This document shows, piece by piece, positions 1 to 10,600 of a DNA stretch of 64,000 nucleotides. Made by a program: the position numbers and the translations under genes. Position 1 is the first letter of the stretch, and each line of letters starts with the position of its first letter. The notes below the pieces were generated by a model. The model saw only the letters and a program-made list of their open reading frames with translations. It was not told the origin of the DNA and did not search any database. Source of the stretch: Anas platyrhynchos (Eukaryota > Chordata > Aves > Anseriformes > Anatidae); assembly GCF_047663525.1 (NCBI RefSeq), contig NC_092592.1, positions 20,596,001 to 20,660,000 of the forward strand, in the 5' to 3' direction.

Positions 1-113
1 TCTAGTGATCCTGCAGTGGCACTTGCTGGGCAGGATGACGTGCAAAGCATTGCCTTTACTCTCACGAGTATTGACATGAATTTCTTTTTCTTCTTCCCCT
101 TCATCTCTCACAG

Positions 114-272
114 AAAGGAGCAGCTGGTGACTGGGGAGAAAAGGCTAACAATATCCTGAAATTCACTAAGGGCAAATCTTTTCGTCATGAGAAGACTAAG
201 AAAAAACGAGGCAGCTACTGTGGAGGCACTATATCAACTCAAGTCAATTCAGTCAAGTTTGAAAGTGACTGA
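114..272 (+). CDS. NOLC1: NOLC1 (Nopp140), last coding exon, partial gene
   Basis: This is the C-terminal exon of nucleolar and coiled-body phosphoprotein 1, a nucleolar/Cajal-body chaperone for snoRNPs and Pol I-associated factors. A pyrimidine-rich tract ending in CAG at 111-113 is the splice acceptor. The 159-nt exon encodes 52 residues plus TGA at 270-272. The product runs from [16 protein letters not shown] through [17 protein letters not shown] to VNSVKFESD, which matches the conserved SRP40/Nopp140 C-terminal domain as I remember it from human. The acidic/basic repeats that make up most of the protein lie off the left edge. The exon is intact. The basic cluster HEKTKKKRG is typical of the family. 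The gene name is confident; nothing is known here of the upstream exons. Confidence 0.95.
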   Translation, partial: KGAAGDWGEKANNILKFTKGKSFRHEKTKKKRGSYCGGTISTQVNSVKFESD

Positions 273-1375
273 GAATGTTTGGGTATTTGTAAACCGTCGG
301 CTCACCAGAATCGCTTGGATGGGCATGTGGATGTTATGGACATCAGTGAGCCGTCCTGGAATGCCACCTTCCACAGCCCCTTGCGGAGCAGGAAGTTCCA
401 GTATGGGGATATGGGAGAGTGGTCGGACGTTACCCCCCTTTATTTCTAATTCTGGTTTAGGCCCCTAACGTGGAACCATTGAGCTGGTGTTATTGGATGC
501 CACTAGGGTGTGACCTCCAAGTTTTAATTTTTTTTATAGTCTTATTTTAGAAGGCTGACAGTAATTTTTTTTTCCTTTCAATTTCTTGTCCATCTAGTAA
601 AGAAAATTTATTTCCCTGTAACTTAACCTGTTTGTTTCAGGTAGTTTTAATCAGATGTAAAATTGCAAGCATTGGAAAACTTAGTAAGAATAACTCATTT
701 GAACACTGTGGCTGTAATCCCTATCCCCATCTGACATTTCAAATTTATAGTTGCAGTGTGGCAGGATTTCGCTTTTGTTTCCTTCTCCTACAGTTTTACA
801 TTGCCACAAATTCTTACCTTCCTCTTCCCTCCATTCCTGTTGAGGATACTAACTAGCTCAATTAAAGGAGCAGAGTATAGGCACACCTGGGTAGCTGAGG
901 AATCACATGGCTTGGAGTTACAAGTTGGGTGCTATTGTCTAAAAGGACAAGGTCTTCAGTACTGCTTATGCTGGGAATGTAGCCGGGGATTGAAGATAGC
1001 AAAAGGTAGGTTATCATATTTGAAGAAGTCTTTAGTGGGAGTGCTTAAGGAGACAGAAGAAACAAGGTCTTTTTTTTTTTTTTTAAACCTAGCTCTGCTT
1101 ATTGCTGTGAGGTTTCTTTTCTCTTGGAAGCTTAGACTGCAGTGTGGCACTACTCCATGTTCTCTGAGCATATAATGTGCCAGCTTATGGTTACTCAGCA
1201 ATGTGCCATACAGCTTGTTAGTTGATGAGATGAATGTAACATTGATGCCTTAAATCTCTTTACTGAGTTGAATCAATTGTTCTCTGAACTGTTTTTACCT
1301 GTAAAGTCCCTTTGAGGAATTAAAATGTCAGTTTCCTACAGCACTGTGGCAAATAAAGTTTATTGTTGCAAGGCT
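273..1375 (+). other. NOLC1: NOLC1 3' UTR (likely)
   Basis: This AT-rich, stop-dense stretch directly follows the NOLC1 stop codon. A poly(A) signal AATAAA lies at 1352-1357, so an mRNA end near 1375 is likely. A second AATAAA at 2199-2204 could give a longer isoform ending near 2220. No coding signal is seen. Confidence 0.6.
1352..1357 (+). promoter_or_regulatory. NOLC1: poly(A) signal AATAAA, NOLC1
   Basis: A canonical hexamer about 1.08 kb past the NOLC1 stop, followed by T- and TG-rich sequence (TTTATTGTTG). A further hexamer at 2199-2204 is an alternative. Confidence 0.55.
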
Positions 1376-2950
1376 TGAAGTGTTAGCTTCAAGCACTAAT
1401 TCTGTATGGCAAATGAGATCTCAAGTTAAGTAACTTGCAGCTTAAACTGAGATTTCATGAGCAACTGTGATAATTTAAAGGCTTGCTGCTGTTGAGAGGT
1501 CTTGCTTTTCCTCCACTTGTGTGACTGCCCTCCTTGCTATTTCTAGTAAACTCACAGTTTAAAAAGTAATATATATCCCCCAACTATGTTATTTTTGTAA
1601 GGTGAGTTAAAATTAATTTGTATTATGCTGAGCACATAGCCAGGATAAATTGAACAGTGGTAAAGCGTATTTGGGAAAAAGGGTAGTGGGATGTGAGATC
1701 TCAGCCCATCTTGTGAGATTGCCAGCCACTAAGAGGTTATGTTGGGCCTTATTTCCATGTTTCCATTCACTCCCAGAAGGGTGCCGATGAGAGCCCTGTT
1801 GTTAGAGGAAGATGCATTTGTGTGCAAAGCAATGGCTCATAATTGAGGGTTGGCTGAGAGTGATGAGACAACCCCATACACAAACACCGCAACTTGTTTC
1901 GATGAACATTTCTCAGGACTTCCCCTCAAGCTTGCACAATCAGCCTGGTTGTTGGATTCTAGGCAACAATGCAGAGGGAGCCAGGAGACCCTGGTTATTA
2001 CAAAGAGCTCAAAGTTGGAGGCCAAAGGAAGGTGGGAAGAGTGCTTCTCTGTGCTGGGGTTTTGAACTAAATACAGCTTATAATTTGTCGTTTGTCCTTT
2101 TTTCTTCAATCTTTATCTTTGTAACTGTCAAAGGAAACTTTTAAACAAAACTAATGTTTTGGGGGTATTTTATGTGTGAGCACAGAAGTGTCTCAGAAAA
2201 TAAAGATTGCTGCCTTTGTAATTGTGGATCTGACAGTTAAAGGTGTGGAATAGTGGGTGGGAAAAGGGGAGGGAAGGATGAATGTTGAGCTGTGTAGCTA
2301 TGCTCTATCTCAAAGGTGAACTGGGAAGTCTGACTACATCTGTCAACAACTAATTCTTGTCTCCTAATTTATGCACTGACATGGCTGTAACAAAAATGAA
2401 AGGTGGCCTGTGCAAGTGGCTGCAAGAAATTTGGAGAAAACAGGAGTTGGATATTTACTTACACCAAGCCAAGTTCAGGCTTCTTGAGTCACTTCCCACT
2501 AGAATAACAAGTCAGCTCTTCTGCAATGCTGCTGCCAAAGTAGCTTAATGGTATCTGCCATACAACATGGGTAGCAACAACTTGTGGGAGTAAGAACTCA
2601 TAGGCACAACTCAAACTCTGTATCTACCTGGTTAAAGATGCGGTGTTTCCTTTGATCCCTTCCTGCTCTGTGCAGGGTAAGGAAACTCCCTAATAAGTAG
2701 GGCCTGGTGGAGGTGTTGAGCACTATGATGCTTGTTTTTCCCTTGTGCTATACCTCTAGGGAAAAGCTGGGATGAGCAGAAGTGCCAGGTTGATAGGATG
2801 TCAGTCCATAATTAAGGGCATCCACCAGTTAATCCCCCTGCCTTAGGGGAGCCACAGCTCGGCACCTTGACTGTGCTGCAGGAGAAGGTGTAATGCTCTC
2901 AGCAGCACCTGCAGAGAGTGTCACTGGTCATGCTGAAAACAAGCACCTGG
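1376..2950. other. intergenic, no gene recognised
   Basis: AT-rich DNA between the first NOLC1 poly(A) signal and the next CpG island. Apart from the second AATAAA at 2199-2204 I see only short, unconvincing reading frames and no recognisable repeat. Confidence 0.4.
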
Positions 2951-3029
2951 GTGCTGGGAGGGTAACGCGTTGTGAGACCTCCAAAGCTGCGTGCTCTGTG
3001 ACCTGTCTGACAGCCCTAAGGCAGGACCG

Positions 3030-3570
3030 TGCCCTTCACAGCTTGTGCCGAGCCGCGGTTAGTGCTGCACTGGGCGGCGGGGCCAGCCCCTTCTGCTGCC
3101 CTGGGCCCCCTCCTGCTGCCGGTGCCGCCGCCCCTCGCCCACCCGCAGGCCCGGGGCAGCCTCCGGCGGGCGGGCCCGGCCCTGCTCCGCCCCGCTCAGC
3201 CTCTGGGGCCGGCTTTGGGGCTGGGTTTGGGGCCGCCCCGCCCGGCGCCGGCCGGCATGAAAGGGGCCGGGCTCTGCGGCGGCGCTGGGGCCGGCTCTGG
3301 GTGCAGGTGGGTGCCGGGACGGGGCCGCGAGGGGCGCGGGGCTGGGGTCTGCGGGGCTGGGCAGGGTCAGCCCTGGGTGCCCCAGCCCAGGTTTTTGGGT
3401 GCTGCTGCGCTGACTCGCTTCGTGCTCGCCAGGTGAGCCTCCCCTCTCCTCCCCTCCCCTCCTGCCCCCTCTCCCTCGGCATCCCCCCCTGGCTGTGCCT
3501 GGCCGGGTTTCGCCCCTGCCGCCCGCCCGGAGCCCGGCAGGCTCCTGTGTGTGCGGGGGCGTCGCTGCTG
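3030..3570 (+). promoter_or_regulatory. CpG island, candidate promoter and non-coding first exon of the UGT8-like gene
   Basis: A sharp switch to GC-rich, CpG-dense sequence with many GGGGC/GCCCC boxes, unlike the AT-rich flanks. Two good donor-like sites follow: CAG|GTGGGT near 3306 and CCAG|GTGAGC with the intron starting at 3433. The first UGT8-like coding exon opens with an acceptor only two bases before its ATG, so a non-coding leader exon upstream is required. This island is the only strong candidate in the preceding 4.6 kb. It could instead drive an unrelated lncRNA. The long open frames inside it look like GC-rich noise. Confidence 0.5.
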
Positions 3571-6500
3571 GTGCGGGAGCTGAGCCTTATCTCTGCTCCT
3601 CGGCTCCTCAACGCTGCTTTAAATGCGATCGGACCCGTCTGGCAGGGCTTTATCGGTCCCTAGCGCTTCCTACACAGGTTTCACAACCTTCCGCGGCGCT
3701 TAGTGCCGTCTGGCTTTCAGCGCGCTGCTTCCCTGCAGAAGAAGCTGAGATGGCAGGGCAGGAGCTGGAAGCTCTCTCCACAGCCCCTCCAAAGTTTGCT
3801 TCTCTAAAGTTTGCTGGGTGCTCTCGTAGCTCTCTGGTTTTCTCCGCAGTCTCGAGAACTCGTTAAACCTGACTGCCGTACAGACATAACCCGCTCTTAA
3901 GACCAAAATGCACTGAGCTGTGGTGTGCGCTCACTTCAAGGTCTGTGGCCCTCATGAATATTTGGAAATGGCCCCTGGCCTGTCTGTCTCTGGCACCTGG
4001 GGATTACAAGTAATGCTCCTGAATGCTTCCGTGCTGCAGACCTGAGAGAGCTCGCAAAGAGCACTGCCGCACGTCAGCTGCTTCTGTGTCTTGCAGCCGT
4101 GTCGCAAGCAGGAGGAAAGCTGTCTGGAAGAGCCCGGTGGTGTTACAAACCATCTCTGACCCCTCCAGAAGACAACTGGGAAGCCTGGGGGTGTGGGGTG
4201 GGGGAAATCTGTCCTACCGCCCGGCCAGACTCAGTGCATGATGAGAGGTCAGGCGTGGAAGCAGGTGCATGGTGTCAGACACCGCCCACCGGCTCAAGCT
4301 CTTGAAGGTATTTCTAGTTTCAAATGCCCGATGAGCTGACATACCAATTTTAATTTATTTTCTGTTGTTACGGACCAGCTATTCTCTTTAGTACCGCGGC
4401 TCCCTGGCTGTGACCAATGGACTGCCAACCTGCTGCTGGCCCACGTGTTCCCACCTCGCCTGCAGAGCTTCCTCTACACAGCTCTGATCATCCAGAAAGG
4501 ATGTTGAAGGTTGCTCAGGGTCCTATAAATTTCAAACTGATTCAGGACTACCTAATTCCCCGTCCAAAATGGACGAGGCTGAGCAGAGTGCTTCTGATGC
4601 TGTTGTCTGGAAGCAGTAGGACTGAGGGTGGTGCAGGGGACGTTTTTTCTGACCATCATTAACCTGATGGCTCATGTGGTTGCCTCTTCTGGTCTTTTTG
4701 GGACCTGGTCTTTGTTCTTTCTTTGTTTTTCTTGTGGGCTGCCATGAAGATATCGAATGAAAAATTCTAGGAAGGTACACTGTTTTGAGTAGACAACATG
4801 TGCACTGCTCACTCTATATATGAACAATATTTAAGAAAAATCAGGGCTATAAGCTGTGTGGGAAGGATTATATTTGAAGGGATTTTTCCCCTTGCTTACT
4901 GTTTTTAATACTAAAACTCTAGTATTCCAGTGTTATTTAGCCAGCTGACCATAGTGAAGTAGAAGGTTGTGACAACCCCAAAACAGAACCCCACCAAGCA
5001 CTGGGTTGTGTTAGATGGTTAGACTTCCCTGCTTCAACCTATGTTTTTATTGAGTTTATTTTACATAGCACTGTATCTTCTAGGCTTGTACTAGAGATCC
5101 CCCCCTAGCAGCTCCTGCTGGTGGTGCGACATCGTCCTGCAGTGGCAGCGTTGCTCTCCGAGCTGCATACCTGCCTGCCTGCACGGAGTTTTCATTTCCA
5201 TAAATTAGCCACAACCGGGTTGGCTGTCATTAACTTGATGGTAGCAGATGGTGCTGTTTTCTCTGGATCACACCCAGTAGAGGAGGCAAACTTTGGTTTC
5301 TTGTGCCAGGAAGAGTTTTGAGTGTCCTGGTGAAGATGTCTTTTCCTCTTGGCTTCAAATGAATTGTGCTGCTTTGTTAACTCTTGAGAAGCTTACAGGG
5401 AAAACATTTGTTGTTACTGTGGGCAAGAGCTAGATGGAGACTACAAGGCAGGTAAGGAAATAATTTGGCCCCATGAATATGGGTTTCCAAGTTAGTGGGC
5501 AGGAACCAGGCAATATAAAATGCTGGAGGAGGAAAAGAGATGTAAAAGGCAGTTTCTTTGCTATGGGGTCTCTGTTCACTGCTCTTTCTTCACTGGCATC
5601 TCTGCCTAGACTGCTTGTTGTCAGAGATTTTAGTACTTCACTCTAAAAAAAAAAGACATCTGAGTTCAAGAAATCTCTATCTTTAGAGCTGTGGATGTTC
5701 AGTTACTTCACTTCAGTTAAACTGATAAAATCATCCATTAATATCAGACACCTTCCTTGTCAAACATGTTAAACAGGGCAAAGCCAAGGGGCAAATTTCT
5801 GCCCAGTTAGATGTTTCTCAGGGGGTTCAGGTGCCTTTCTTCTCTCTTCTCACCAATGCTCCCTTTCCACTGCTGCACCTGGAAACCTAAAGCATCTGTG
5901 GCACAACCACTTTAACAGTGTTCTTGAACCAGCTGTGCACAGCCCAAAAGCAGGTGTAGGTGGCTGGGCTGCAGCCAGTACTGCCCTGGCTACGGTACCT
6001 GCTGGTGCCTTTCTGGGCATGGGCAGTGCAGGGATGTGCTCTGGTGGTTTATGAGCTGGGGCAGGAAAAAAGGTCCCTTCCCACAGCCTGACATCCTCCC
6101 ACCGCTTGGGAAGACTTACAGCCTTCTTGTTGGCTGGGCAGGGAGAAGGGATTCCCAGCACCTCTAGGGATTGCTCTGGGCAGGTCTTTGCTTTTCTTGT
6201 GGAGCTTCTGTTCCCTTCTCTACAGGCTCTCACCCGTGCCTCCATCCTCCTGGAGCTCTTGCTCTGTTGGTCCATACACAGCTTTACCATCTGCTTGCGT
6301 TTTTGGTGTTTCTCTTCACTCCTACAGGCACAGCTGGCCCTGGATGAGAGTCCAAGCACTGGCAGTAGTTGCCTTTGAAACAAGGTAGGGTCCCAGTAAG
6401 CAGCTGCTCTGTGTTTCTTTGACATGGCCCTGCCTATCTGGGACTGGAAAGCAGTGGGCAGCAATATCCAGCTGCTGAAGGGAGTCTGGAGGTTGTATTT

Positions 6501-7658
6501 AGTAGGATTGTATTTAGGACTTTCTTTCTTGCCTCTTAATTGATCAAGTTAATGGTGGAGAAGCTGGCAGAAAATCTTGGTCCAAATTCTGCATTACCAC
6601 ATTACCACAGCCCTTTTTGGGCTTAGTATGTGAGGCCATCCAAAATCCACTTATAATTGTTCCCATTATAACTTCTTCCCCGCACCCTTCCCAGCAAGTC
6701 TGAACTGGGTCCTCAGGACACAGCTCTGCTTCTGACTGTTCCCAAATAATTATCAGGCAATTCTTCTCCCAAAATAATGTGAGGTGTGGGTGAGGCGAGT
6801 TCGCTTCCAGTGATGTAGCAACAGCCCTTACACAACAGGAGTGCTGGGTGTTTCTCCCAGCTGGGATGGGGTGACAGCTGTAGGAGTGTGACTAAGGGGC
6901 GTCGCTGTGCCGGTGGTGTTGCGCATTGGCTCTGGGGCTGCTTTCTGGGTTTGCTCTCTTCCACCCCATCAGTCCTGGCACCTCTTCTATCCCTTTCCGC
7001 TGATCCTCCCTGCCCTCCCACGGCCGATGTGTCACTGGTGTGGTGACTGGTGGGGCAGCTCTCCATCCTGACCCTTCCTGCGCTCTCTGGGGCTGAGGTT
7101 TCTCTCTGGGAGCCTTGTTGTGGTACGGGCTTTCTCCTGCCCTGTCTGCGCTGAGCAAAGTGCCTCCCTGCATCCCCTCTGGGCTCTGCTGGCTTCCTGG
7201 GGAGCTTGCACAGACAGCAAGGGCTGGGAAGCAGTCAGTCAGCTGTTCTGGGACGCAGAAACAGTGATAAAATCCAGCTGTGCTGGTTCTGTAGTGGTAC
7301 CTGGGGATGGAGCATGGGTGTCCCAGCTGGTGCTCTGACCCAGCAGGGCTGTGCTAGTTGCTCTCCCTCTCTGATTCTCTGCAAGTCAGTCTGCCAGTTT
7401 TTGAGCCTTAGACGCAGATTGGCACAGAGAAGTGGCTCTGGATTTACAGAAAATGCACCTGACATGCTCTAGTATTTGAGTTTTGTGTTTTCTTTCTTTT
7501 CTTTTTTTTTTCTCCCCTCTCAGTGGTGAACTCCATACTGCTCTCTCCTCTCTCACCTTATGAGCATCTGGCTTGCTGCTACATTCCCAGTTCTTAGTTG
7601 CCCAAGTCCATGACTGAGGCTTCTCTACTATATTAATGACATGTTTCTCTCCTTGCAG
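3571..7658 (+). other. probable first intron of the UGT8-like gene, no exon recognised
   Basis: Ordinary-composition DNA between the candidate leader exon and the first coding exon. A minus-strand open stretch of 204 codons at 5850-6464 has no recognisable domain and I do not call it. The interval ends in a pyrimidine tract and CAG at 7656-7658. Confidence 0.4.
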
Positions 7659-7660
7659 TG

Positions 7661-10600
7661 ATGAAGATGAAGGTGCTACCATGTCCTGCTGCTCTTCTCC
7701 TTGTGGTGGCTGCGTTCGGTCTGGAGCCGTGTCACTGTGCCAAGGTGCTGATCATGCCCACCATAGTCTTCGACAGCCACTTGCGAGTCTTCATGCGGGT
7801 GGCAGAGGCGCTGGCTGACCGGGGCCATGACCCCGTGCTGCTCCTCCACGAGGGTCGGGACGTGGAAACCCACCTGCCTGCCTTCCGCATCCAGAGGTAC
7901 TGGGGCATCTTCAGCACGGAGAGCGCGGACGCCTGGGTGCAGGAGAAGATAAAGCGTGTCTTCCAAGGGAAGATGACCTCTCTGGAGATGTTCTCCTTTT
8001 TGGAAAAGTACCTGGAAAACTGTGACCTGGTGCTGGGAAACAATACCCTCCTGCAGAAACTCCAGCATGAGCACTTTGACCTCCTGTTGGTGGACCCCAA
8101 TGAGATGTGTGGCTTTATCCTGGCTCACATCCTACACGTCAAATATGCTGTGATCTCCACTGGTTTCTGGTTCCCAGCGGAGATTGGCGCCACCTCCCCC
8201 ATTGCCTATGTTCCTGAGTTCAACTCCCTGATGACTGACAGGATGGGCTTCTTCGGCAGGACTTGGAACCTCCTGGTCTACGTGATCACTCGCGTGGCCA
8301 CAAAGCTGGTCATCCTGCCCAAGTTTGAACGTCTCATGGAGAAGCACAGGGTGGAGCCCAAGACGTCCATGCTGGACCTTGTCCATGGAACTAGCCTCTT
8401 CTTCCTCTGCAACGATGTGGTGCTGGACTTTCCGCGGCCAACACTCCCCCATGTCATTTTCACAGGGGGGATCCTTGCTGAGCCTGCAAAGCCCCTTCCA
8501 GTGGTAAGTGCAGGAAAGCTTTGAGCCATGATTGCATATTAACCTGGGGAGGTACTTGGTGCAAATCTTCTTTTGAAGAGCCTTATAAATGCCATGTGAA
8601 GCTGCGTTTTGGTGCCTGTGTGTAGTGAGGAGATGGGGAGCACTGAGGACTGGGGGGGGGTTGCAGGGAGAATATAGTTAATTTGTCCACCCTGAAGTAG
8701 GAGTCAGCTGCACTCTGTAAAATGGTGTGGGAAGTGCTGTGATGGTAGTGTTGCCTCTGAGACTTGAACATGAGTAGGTTGGTTGTTTCTACATTCAAAG
8801 AGGAAATAGGAAGAACAATTAGTCTTTATTTCTTCATCACTGGTTTAAGTCAATCCAGAATTTCTTCCTTAGTTCAGTTTCTTGCAGGGTATTTCTGCCC
8901 TCAAGCTTGTAGTCTTAAGAACCCCTAGAGGAGAGCTGTGTTTCTCCTCTCATTGAATTCAGCATGGAGTGCCAAAGTGTACAAAACTGAAGTGTATTGT
9001 CCTCTCTTCCTTAAGTGGCAACCCTGAGGGAAACTCCCCAGGCATCCCAGAGGCTTTCTCAGGTCTGTACCTCACTGTCCTCAGTAAAGATGAAGAAGGA
9101 CAAGCCCTTAAAGCCTTCAAAGGAAGACAATTTTGGAATGGAGCAGTACCTGTATACTATTCCTCCCGTTGCTTTAGCACTTTTACAAATGCTGTGGGGA
9201 AATAGACTTGGATAATAACTCTGAGGCAGTTGGGTAGTCCTGGTGTCCCAACCAAGGGGCTGAAATAGAGATAAGATTCAAGTTTCAAATGATATGGGAT
9301 CTGTCTAGATCTCCGACGGCAGCTTTAGTCAAGACTATGGATGCCATTTTTTTTTGCAGTTAAAAGGAAAAAGCGAGTTTAGGTGCTTTGGAGCAGAAGT
9401 TCTCCAGATGCGTATGGTTGCACATTACCCTTTCCCGTGTGGCACAGCGTGCAGGTAATGTAACGCATGTAGGGTGCTCCAAAGGCTGTGTCAGAGTGTC
9501 TGCCTCACAGGTCTTGCAAAACACCAGCTTGGTCCAACCTGGCTGCATACACGCCTGCCTTATAAAGAAGGGAGTTGCTTGCTGTGGCATTACTCATGTG
9601 CTTCATGGCTTCAAGAACAGAGCCGAAGGCGCCGAGGGGAAGAGCGATGGAGATAAGTCCAGAGCCCTGCAGTAGGCGGTGGCTGTTGTGCTAGCAGGCA
9701 GGTATGCCTGTGCCCAGGGTACAGGATGCCGACAGAAGAGGGCTTTGGTAGGTCTAGGTGTAGCGTAAGGCATTTCCACAGAAGCTGGGTTATATAATTA
9801 AGGTATTTATTTCCTCATATTTGAAATGTTGTGGCTGAGAGTCCCTTTAATTAGGGCATGGTGGAATATAGATACGCATTTGAGAGATGGTGAGAATCTC
9901 TGGTGGTCAACCATGCCTCCCTTGGCAACTCTGAAGTTGTTTCTGAAAGCCTGATTATAATAGATAATGTAATCATCTGCTTTATGAGTCATTATAGCTT
10001 TATCAAGCAAAGCCAAACGAGAACTTTCTCTTCTTTTTCAGTTCTAGCAGTTGTATTGCTCAAAAGAAAATCAGAGATTCAAGAGCATGGAGAAACCAAA
10101 ACCCCTTAGATGAAATCATCTTGATTTTTTTGTTGTTGTGTTGATTTTTGGGATTCTTAAGCTCTTCTGCAAAGAAAGGCTTGAGTCCCTGAAGCATCTA
10201 ACAGAGGACAAACATAAAGCACATTTCATTTTTACTCTCTGGGGATAACTCCTCTGTACCGGTACTCAACCTTGTAGACTACTACTAATAAAATACTCTA
10301 GATTAATCATTTTTCTCCTTTAAAAACAGAATTAATTTGTTGTTGTTGCTTTGGGATTTTTTGCCCGTAAGTCTTCTACAGTGTTCATATTCAAAGGCAC
10401 TTTAAGAAACTTTCCTAGAATGCCACTGACTGTGAGCTGATACGTGGGAAGCTTGAAGCGGGACAGAAAGCATGACAAGAGAGGCTCAGCCTAGCCTGGC
10501 ATAAAAGGGAATTCTTTGTTTTTACTCCTCAGCAGGTGTGCTGGCTGATTTCTTCTCCTCCAGCCTCCTCCCTTCCTGCCAGTCAAAAGGAGTGAGGACT

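Noticed and set aside
2893-3663. 256-codon plus-strand frame and 191-codon minus-strand frame
   Set aside because: Both fall in a CpG island, overlap on opposite strands and are of low-complexity composition. They are better explained as promoter DNA.
5850-6464. 204-codon minus-strand frame in the probable UGT8-like intron
   Set aside because: No domain, no splice or promoter support, and a mixed composition without family resemblance.
7658-7660. GTG in frame just before the UGT8-like ATG as a start
   Set aside because: Its first base is the last base of the splice acceptor, and eukaryotic initiation at GTG is unlikely when ATG codons follow at 7661 and 7667.
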